A stretch of DNA of 64,000 nt from Lineus longissimus (taxonomy: Eukaryota > Nemertea > Pilidiophora > Heteronemertea > Lineidae), in NCBI RefSeq assembly GCF_910592395.1, contig NC_088320.1, positions 10,972,501 to 11,036,500 on the forward strand, in the 5' to 3' direction. A program made the position numbers and the translations under genes. Below are positions 58,061-64,000 of the stretch, one piece after another (position 1 is the stretch's first letter; each line of letters starts with the position of its first letter). The notes below the pieces were generated by a model. That model worked only from the letters and a program-made list of their open reading frames with translations, made no database searches and had not been told where the DNA came from.

Positions 58061-58610
58061 TAGGTAACCGGAAAAACGTCGACCGACCGACCGACCGACT
58101 GACCGACCGACCGACCGGAAAAAAGCTGACCGACCGACCTACCGACCTACCAACCCAAGGAGTTTCGTAGTTGAGTCTCAGGTCTCATAACTAGTAAATG
58201 TGATATATCCAATCCACGATAGCAGGTCATGTGAAATGAAATTGTAAACAAGCACACGTGCGCTGTTCAAATGACAACAAATGCATATTGCGCGTTGCAG
58301 TTCATGCATTGCATCGGTCGAGACACTCGAGTAGAAAAACTACAGTGCATAGATTAGGCCCAAATCATGTTTTTATATTCACCGACCATGTAGACAAAAC
58401 ATATCTTTAGAGTATCGTTATCAGTTCCTTACCGCGTGGGCTTGTTTTCCCGGTATAATTGACTGGAGATGCTGCTGTCAGACACGTCGGACTCCATCAC
58501 GTCCATTGCGCTGGGCACTACACAGATACATGTGCTATAGAAAAGCGAAAGGGATTATGACAGTAGGTCGGTCGGTCCGTCGGTCGGTCGGCATTTTTCC
58601 GGTTACCCTA
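58061..58610. mobile_element. TIR-bounded insertion with GACC/GGTC arrays
   Basis: The ends read taggtaaccggaaaaa and, inverted, tttttccggttacccta. Just inside each are (CCGA)n and (TCGG)n arrays. The paralogous segment at about 55,840 has no such sequence, so this is an insertion of about 550 bp. TA at both edges would fit a Tc1/mariner-type target. It contains the candidate first exon of the recombinase-like gene. Confidence 0.65.
58433..58506 (-). CDS. candidate first coding exon
   Basis: The ATG at 58,506 opens 24 complete codons, MDVMESDVSDSSISSQLYRE then NKPTR, and ends at CGCG|GTAAGG, a strong donor in phase 2. The acidic Ser-rich start looks like protein. It joins in frame only to the cryptic acceptor of the 56.2-kb exon. 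It lies within a mobile insertion, so it may be a captured exon or a chance frame. Confidence 0.4.
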
Positions 58611-58652
58611 TATTTTTATAGACTTCGTGGCTGAATTTGCCATGCCATCTCT

Positions 58653-59055
58653 ACGGTGGCCCATAGAGGACATGCGTTTATTTTCAATATAATAGAAAAT
58701 ATTTCTTTTTACAATGCGTTTTTATTCTCTCGAATTACAACCGCCGTGGGATTTATTTCTCACCGTCGAAAAAATAATTTCCACCGCCGATTAAAAAATA
58801 ATAATTCCCACCAAAGCCAAAGAAAATAATATCCACCGCGGTGAAAATTAATATCCACCGTTCCACCGCGGTGGATATTATTTTCTTTGGCGTTGGTGGG
58901 AATTATTATTTTTTACTCGGCGGTGGAAATTATTTTTTCGGCGGTGAGAAATAAATCCGACGGCAGTTGTAATTCGAGAGAATAAAAACGCATTGTAAAA
59001 AAAAAATGTTCTCTATAATATTGAAAATAAACGCATGTCCTCTATGGGCCACCGT
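58653..59055. mobile_element. fold-back element with the same TIRs as the transposon at 21.9 kb
   Basis: 403 bp, nearly a full-length hairpin. Its ends are acggtggcccatagagg and the inverse, identical over 39 bp to 21,873-21,911 and 26,668-26,706. The arms share ctctcgaattacaaccgccg with the fold-back at 26.2 kb. Flanks ccatctct and acatctct give an 8-bp target duplication with one mismatch. The paralogue near 55,880 (atctcgaatcactcatgacc) is the empty site. It encodes no protein and probably uses the Mutator-like transposase. Confidence 0.8.
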
Positions 59056-59260
59056 ACATCTCTAATAGCTCAATGACCGTAAGAGTGGGATTGTTGGTTC
59101 AAGCGTTTATATATATTAGGCATTAACAGACTATAGCAAGTAAGTTGTTAGATTCAAATAATGATGACATTTTCAATGGAATAAGATGCCTTTAGTGTGA
59201 CTCTTTCGAACCATAAGGGATGTTCTATCGCTACTATGATGTATATTTTAGAAAACTTAC

Positions 59261-59371
59261 GTTCAACAGGTGTCTCTGCATTATCTGCCACTGTCTCCAA
59301 TGGTGTTGCATCTAAAGAAACCATCACAGTATCAGCGCATTTTTGAGTGCTTGGTGTAGTATCGCTGTCAC
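59261..59371 (-). pseudogene. duplicated exon, copy 3 (acceptor lost)
   Basis: It encodes STQKCADTVMVSLDATPLET and VADNAETPVE, with donor GAAC|GTAAGT. The acceptor has the same TATGTGAC change as copy 1. It lies upstream of the candidate first exon, so it is probably not used. Confidence 0.5.
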
Positions 59372-59453
59372 ATAAAAGGGAAACATTCAGTGCAAAAAAA
59401 GCAGATTCTTTATCACTTTTCACACCGCACTTTACAGAGCAGCTAACTGAATA

Positions 59454-59635
59454 TACAGTAGAGCCTCTCTATTATGGACACCCTTGGGACTGACAAGTGC
59501 CATCCTTAATAGAGAGGTGTCCTGATTAGAGAGGTCAAATTGAATGGAAACAACCAATTTGGGACCAAAACTAGTGTCCTTAATGGAGAGGTTGTCCTTA
59601 ATAGAGAGGTGTCCGCTAAGGGAGGTTCCACTGTA
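59454..59635. mobile_element. pogo/Tc1-like MITE
   Basis: 182 bp. The left end is tacagtagagcctctctatt and the right end reverse-complements to tacagtggaacctcccttag. Subterminal ggacacc words and a TA at each end fit the pogo/Tigger type of miniature element. No transposase. Confidence 0.7.
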
Positions 59636-60140
59636 CAGTGATATGAAAGAAGGATGGTTTGTTATTGTGTCTCTGAACCTCTCAGCTCCATTATAATTGC
59701 CATTGTAATTAATATGTTGGACTAAACTTAAACCGCTTTCGCTACAAACTGGTTTGTGCAAGATAACCACCCTGAGTACGCCACATGGTCTGGATCGGGT
59801 CCTTCATTATGGTCGGAGTTGAACCTTCTCCCATTAAAAGGCCCGGTAGAATATCGAGTAATTTACGTTCAACGCAAATAATGGCGGCACTTACCCGACA
59901 ATCTCTTGATGAAAATTGTAAACTGGTCTATAGTTTTCATGATGAGTGGTTAAGTAGGCAAAGTCGAGACCAGGTTTGGTGCACTGGAAGTAGGAAATAG
60001 GTAAACCTGTTTTTATCAATAGAACGTGTGACACAGTATTAGGCATCGAACAGAAAATGTTGGTAGCCAACTTTATTTGGTACAACTTTTATTTCTGCCA
60101 CTTGTCTCATTTCAACGTAGTCTCCTCCAAACAAACGTGG

Positions 60141-60949
60141 TACAGTAGAACCTCCCTCAGCGGACACCTCTGCCAGGCGGACACCTCTACATTACGGACA
60201 CGTCCGGCCAGTCCCGATTTTTTCTAAGTCATTTTCAATAACAAAAACCTCTGTACGGCGGACACCTCTCTATTCCGAATTGCGGACAGGGCGATAGCCA
60301 ATTTTTGGTCCAATTCCCTCCCAATTACGGACAGTAGGCAAAAACAATGGTTTCCCGCGTGCGCTTGGAGAGTCAAGTAGGCCCGACAGGTGTGATATTT
60401 GCGTAATTAATCAACGTTATTACCCCATGGCATTGTGTTTTTGTATCCTAATTAAGCCGCGGCATTTGTTTACTCATCTTTTCAACTAATCACATCGGCC
60501 TATTGCATGTATTGTGTCAACGGACACTCATAAATCCACGCGGTTTTGTCAGTGTTGCGGCGAATATGCGTTAGTAGAGAAATAAGAAAAAATTAATTAT
60601 TAATCAAAGGTGCTGATGGACAGAAATTATGGTGTTTTTTCACACATTATGACATTTCGAGGAGATTTTGCAATACAAGGGGCACCTTTTACTAGAGAGA
60701 TTATTCACGCTCTGAGTTCCAAAGTAGCTCACGTCATTCAACGCAACATCACAAGCAAATACCGATCAGCCAACAGGTTTAAAGTTTCTACGCTAGATGT
60801 CGACACAGAGAAAACCAAGACCTGCAAGGCGGGAACTTCAAATCCACCTCTCGTACGATTTGGCATAACCTCTCTAGGGCGGACACCTCTCTATTGCGGA
60901 CACCTTGGCCCAGTCCCATGGGTGTCCGCAATAGAGAGGTTGTACTGTA
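60141..60949. mobile_element. longer element with the same type of ends
   Basis: About 810 bp between tacagtagaacctccctcag and the inverse of tacagtacaacctctctatt. Several internal gcggacacctct copies sit near both ends. The inner open frame 60,610-61,026 extends past the element and has no recognised domain. Confidence 0.65.
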
Positions 60950-61941
60950 TATGTACAATTGACATCTGGCCTTTATATCGTGGGCATTCTACGATTAATG
61001 AACAGCCAATCAGGAGGCCGTTATAGTGAAGGAGGTTAGGTTGTTGATCTTTTGTTTTAATATATGGTCACTGCCCGCTCGTCCCCGCTCCCCGGGCACC
61101 CGCCTGCCCGCCCGCCCCCCCCCCTCCACTTCCAGCCTACTGTGGAATTCCTGTCAGGTAAATTTCCATATTTCCCCATCTTTTTACCTATCTAATATAT
61201 CTTTAGTGGACCCTCCATTAAACACCCTGGCCCTCTTCCATCTTTCCTTGAAACCTGTGTAGAGAAACTTAGGTATCTACCTGTTACTTTTATCATATTT
61301 TATGGCCCCCTCTGATTTTCGACTCAGTAGTCGAGTAGATCACTTATTTAAGTAGATTTTGTGGAATACTTCTAGCTATGTGTCTTGTAATGCAATCTGA
61401 CTGGAACCTTGGGGTGATACTAAATCACGACCAATCACGACCAATCATGTCCAATCATGACCAACAGTTCAAAAACAGGGTATATGTGGTTTAAAACCAT
61501 TGAATAATGTTTCTAAAGATAATCTATGAGTTTCAGTCATTTAGGGAGTCAAGTTTTTGAGTTATTTTGAATGCAAGACATGCCAATCGATTGCCGAATC
61601 GGGGCTACCGTCGCCATATTTGTTTTGGCTTGCAAGTAGCTGGGTCCAAGGAAAATGTGGAATCCGGGCATGAATGGAGGATGGCATACCGAAAACCAAG
61701 CGGCTTTAGGTTAGGGCGTGCCTCCAATGAGTGCACGTGGCTGGATCAAGGGTCTTGGGTAGTGAATTGGGAAAATGGTGCCGGTATCGGAGTTGAGTAG
61801 TTTAGTTCGTTTATCTTGACTTTTTTCAGGCGGACTTCAGCGGTAGGAATATGTACTTGCTCCATATTTCGCCTAACACAATATAAATAGATAAATATAT
61901 ATTACAGGCTTCGACAGTACCTTTAACCCCTTTAACCCGCT
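60950..61941. other. no gene recognised
   Basis: It has a C-rich stretch near 61,077-61,130 and a short tandem of caatca(c/t)gac near 61,430-61,465. No exon or domain is supported. Confidence 0.35.
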
Positions 61942-62094
61942 ATGTAGAAAACAAAAACGCATTCCCGGCAGCCGTGCTGCCTGTAAGCTAGCGCCACCTG
62001 TTCTTAGTGTTTGTAACTAATCTTAATGACTAGCGCATGCGTAATAAAGGCATCCGCCATCTCTAGTAGAAACTACACGCTTGTCGATTTGTAC
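61942..62094 (+). repeat. candidate 5' LTR of a Ty3/Gypsy element
   Basis: A TG...CA interval (tgtagaaaac to cgatttgtaca) with an internal AATAAA-like signal (62,043), ending where the primer-site-like sequence begins. The partner LTR would lie beyond the window, so the left boundary is a guess. Confidence 0.4.
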
Positions 62095-62114
62095 ATGGTA
62101 CCAGAAGAGGGGTT
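62095..62114 (+). promoter_or_regulatory. candidate primer binding site
   Basis: tggtaccagaagaggggtta starts with TGG directly after the candidate LTR and 18 bp before the gag start. The tRNA was not assigned. Confidence 0.5.
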
Positions 62115-62131
62115 AAAAATAATCAAAACCA

Positions 62132-64000
62132 ATGGATGCCATCAAACAACCAGACCCGCTATCCCTAGATGGGAATGTAGACCACAACTGGAAGGTCTTC
62201 AAACAAAGACTAGATCTTTACATGTTGGCGATTGAAGCGGATAAGTTTGGTGATCCTCGCAAAATTGCTGTTCTGCTTACGGTGGCCGGTCAGGCTGCAA
62301 CTGATTTGTACAACACATTCGAACTGTCAAATGACGACAAAAAAGTGTTCAAAAAAGTATGTGATGAGTTCGAAAAGTATTGCTCGCCTAAAAAGAACGA
62401 GACGTACGAACGGTACATATTCAGAAGCAGATTGCAAAAGCAGGGAGAAAATTTCGACACATTTTACACAGATTTGAGACTGAAGGCCAAAACGTGTGCA
62501 TTCGAGAATCTGCATGATTCGATGTTACGTGACCAAATTGTATTTGGTATTACTGATGTTAAAACTAGAGAAAGACTGCTCAGAGAACCTGAACTAACAT
62601 TGGCCAAGTCAGTTTCGGTCTGTCATACTGTAGAGGCAGCACGTCGGCATGTTAAAGCATTGGACACTGTCGGTGCATCATCAGCTGATGCTGCATCTGT
62701 CGCTTTCGTGTCGAAGAAGAAATCAAGTTGGCACGGAACTCCAAAGTCGAAAACTTATTCAACGTCACGCACCCAGGGTCAAAAGCATGGTAAAGGGGGC
62801 GCTGGTGGTTCAAAGCAAAAACCTGCCAGAGGCCCAGGACCTGGAACTGGTGCATGTACAAGGTGTGGCACAGTTCATGAACATTCAAAAGAACACTGTC
62901 CAGCTTACGGCAAAGATTGCATGAAGTGTTCTAAGCCAAATCATTTTGCTAAATTCTGCAAAACGTCAAGCCGTGGTGCACCAAACGTGTCGTTGGTACA
63001 ACAATCACAGGGAGAGTTCTTTGATAATGATATTGGACTAGATGACCTATTCATTGGCACAGTTCATGTCACAAACCAGGACAATGTCATCACAGATGAT
63101 GTTGTCACTGACCCAATTGCTGTAGTCACAACCAAAGACACCATCAAGGATGAAACAGTTGAGGAAAAACCCATCAATTCAGTCGAAGTCACCACCGGAG
63201 ACAAACTAACATCCGGAGAGGAGGTCACAACCGGAGACAAAGTCACAACCGGAGATGATGTCTCAAAGGGACAATCAGTTGATTCCATCAATGTGAAGGA
63301 CTTGTGGACAGTACCACTAGTGGTGAACGATATGGTACTGCCAATGGTGTTGGACACAGGAGCCAAGGCCAACCTGATCACCTCCGCGGATTTCAAGACT
63401 TTAAAAAACAAACCCAAGGTTTTTCACAACAATGTAAATCTAACTGCTTACAATGGCACTGCAATCCCAAACCAAGGTGTTTGTAGACTAAACATTAAGC
63501 ATAGGAATAAAAGATTCCAAATTTTGTTTGTGATTGTGCCTGAGGGCAAATCATTGCTGGGTTGCAAGGCCTGTGAGCACTTAGATCTGATAAGAAGGAC
63601 GCCAGTCCTCCAGGTTGTACAGCATGACGAGAGTGATTGTAGAAATGATGAGATTGGTACATTACCATTTGAGTATGATATCAAGCTTAAGGAAGGCTCT
63701 GAGCCTGTGATACATGCCCCAAGAAAGGTACCCATGCCGATAAAACCTGATGTTCGTGAAGAACTTTTTAGAATGGTCAAATTGGGTGTACTTCAGCACA
63801 CTGAGGAGCCCACAGACTGGGTTAACTCAATGGTAGTGATAAAAAAACCCAATGGCAAGCTCAGAATATGCATGGATCCTAAAGATTTAAACAAATGTAT
63901 CAAAAGAGAGCATCACTATCTTCCAACAAGGGAAGATATTTCCAGTGAAATGGCAGGGGCTAAGTACTTTTCCAAGCTAGACTTATCTCAAGGTTTTTGG
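62132..64000 (+). CDS. Ty3/Gypsy gag-pol, 5' part (open at window end)
   Basis: The frame from the ATG at 62,132 stays open for 623 codons to the last base. Gag (about 1-235) has YCSPKKNETYERYIFRSRLQ in the capsid-like region. Two zinc knuckles follow (from residue 242: CTRCGTVHEHSKEHC, then CMKCSKPNHFAKFC). A Thr/Val-rich spacer has three copies of a TTGD-like motif. The aspartic protease has VLDTGAKANLI with its Asp near residue 408. Reverse transcriptase starts near 540 (WVNSMVVIKKPNGKLRICMD, then KLDLSQGFW). Domain order and the gag-pol single frame fit invertebrate Gypsy elements of the K02A2.6-like type. The rest of RT, RNase H and integrase are expected to the right. Confidence 0.9.
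   Translation, partial: MDAIKQPDPLSLDGNVDHNWKVFKQRLDLYMLAIEADKFGDPRKIAVLLTVAGQAATDLYNTFELSNDDKKVFKKVCDEFEKYCSPKKNETYERYIFRSRLQKQGENFDTFYTDLRLKAKTCAFENLHDSMLRDQIVFGITDVKTRERLLREPELTLAKSVSVCHTVEAARRHVKALDTVGASSADAASVAFVSKKKSSWHGTPKSKTYSTSRTQGQKHGKGGAGGSKQKPARGPGPGTGACTRCGTVHEHSKEHCPAYGKDCMKCSKPNHFAKFCKTSSRGAPNVSLVQQSQGEFFDNDIGLDDLFIGTVHVTNQDNVITDDVVTDPIAVVTTKDTIKDETVEEKPINSVEVTTGDKLTSGEEVTTGDKVTTGDDVSKGQSVDSINVKDLWTVPLVVNDMVLPMVLDTGAKANLITSADFKTLKNKPKVFHNNVNLTAYNGTAIPNQGVCRLNIKHRNKRFQILFVIVPEGKSLLGCKACEHLDLIRRTPVLQVVQHDESDCRNDEIGTLPFEYDIKLKEGSEPVIHAPRKVPMPIKPDVREELFRMVKLGVLQHTEEPTDWVNSMVVIKKPNGKLRICMDPKDLNKCIKREHHYLPTREDISSEMAGAKYFSKLDLSQGFW

Larger units (their letters stand above)
46393..58506 (-). 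pseudogene. multi-exon zinc-finger / tyrosine-recombinase-like gene, probably decaying
   Basis: Exons on the minus strand with GT donors and mostly AG acceptors join with matching phases. The chain is 58,506-58,433; 56,193-56,087; 54,958-54,833; 54,468-54,358; 53,834-53,767; 53,308-53,234; 52,599-52,410; 52,160-51,991; 51,725-51,644; 50,620-49,240; 46,485-46,393. It would read 709 codons to a TAG in the large exon. The acidic, Thr-rich N-terminal exons are followed by Cys/His finger motifs, then a region like animal proteins with a tyrosine recombinase (DNA breaking-rejoining) fold: LLPVTNDL, an Arg motif FNKRRGE and TRLRKYTATVTQ. Three lesions are seen: TAG at 49,494, a one-base frameshift near 49,365, and an acceptor reading CGG at 52,600-52,602. 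The exon with the catalytic Tyr was not found. The recombinase assignment rests on memory of family motifs. Confidence 0.6.
54990..60090. repeat. segmental tandem duplication carrying the repeated exon
   Basis: Blocks from about 55.0-56.2 kb recur at about 57.3-59.4 kb in the same order (caatgacaa...attaggcat, then ttgtggggacaat, then gactttattgg, then gaatttgccatg, then the exon). Part recurs again at 56.4-57.2 and 59.9-60.1 kb. Two later insertions (58,061-58,610 and 58,653-59,055) interrupt only the later copy. Confidence 0.7.

Noticed and set aside
58079-58150. (CCGA)n array as a CRISPR-like or satellite array
   Set aside because: Simple tetranucleotide repeats without spacers, mirrored at the other end of the same TIR element.
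60610-61026. 138-codon plus-strand frame as a gene
   Set aside because: It runs out of a MITE-like element into flanking DNA, reads through the TIR repeats and shows no domain.

Overview
The window looks like intergenic and intronic DNA of a marine invertebrate animal. Host coding sequence lies in short exons with GT/AG splice sites. The rest is dominated by BEL/Pao and Ty3/Gypsy LTR retrotransposons, 5'-truncated LINEs, fold-back and TIR elements, and large dispersed repeats with (GTC/GAC)n tracts. An invertebrate deuterostome such as amphioxus is my best guess, but the sequence does not prove it. I saw no rRNA or functional tRNA gene, operon or CRISPR array.

Layout: 0-6.4 kb holds a decayed spliced gene of an unnamed, probably transposase-related family (minus, 1.4-3.1 kb), a 24-bp perfect hairpin and a 63-bp minisatellite. 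6.7-21.4 kb is a mosaic of three dispersed repeat families, called A, B and C here. They carry many copies of a double AGGTCA motif and are interrupted by two dead LINE 3' ends and a TIR MITE. A 100-base assembly gap sits at 21,425-21,524. 21.9-26.7 kb is a DNA transposon with perfect 39-bp terminal inverted repeats. It has a 680-733 aa Mutator-like transposase with a recognisable D-D-E pattern, ~469-bp direct repeats flanking the gene and a fold-back right end. 27.6-34.1 kb is a complete BEL/Pao element with an uninterrupted 1,830-codon gag-pol, apparently identical 172-bp LTRs and a 5-bp target duplication, inserted in a family-B repeat whose empty-site paralogue is at about 12.5 kb. 35.7-45.7 kb is a second BEL/Pao element with ~1.62-kb LTRs, a cctct target duplication and a polyprotein broken by a 10-bp tandem duplication and an in-frame TAA.

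46.4-59.4 kb (minus) is the main host-like locus. At least ten short exons with compatible splice phases lead into a large exon with Cys/His zinc-finger-like motifs and the start of a tyrosine-recombinase-like core (Arg motif, then a separate exon with a TRLRKYTATVTQ motif). The core is broken by a TAG and a one-base frameshift, and one upstream acceptor reads CGG. A ~37-codon exon is present in three tandem copies, and two have lost the ancestral acceptor AG. The candidate first exon lies inside a 550-bp TIR-bounded insertion. A fold-back element at 58.65-59.06 kb has the same ends as the transposon at 21.9-26.7 kb, so it is a likely non-autonomous partner. 62.1-64.0 kb is the 5' part of a Ty3/Gypsy element (gag, protease, start of RT) whose open frame runs off the window.
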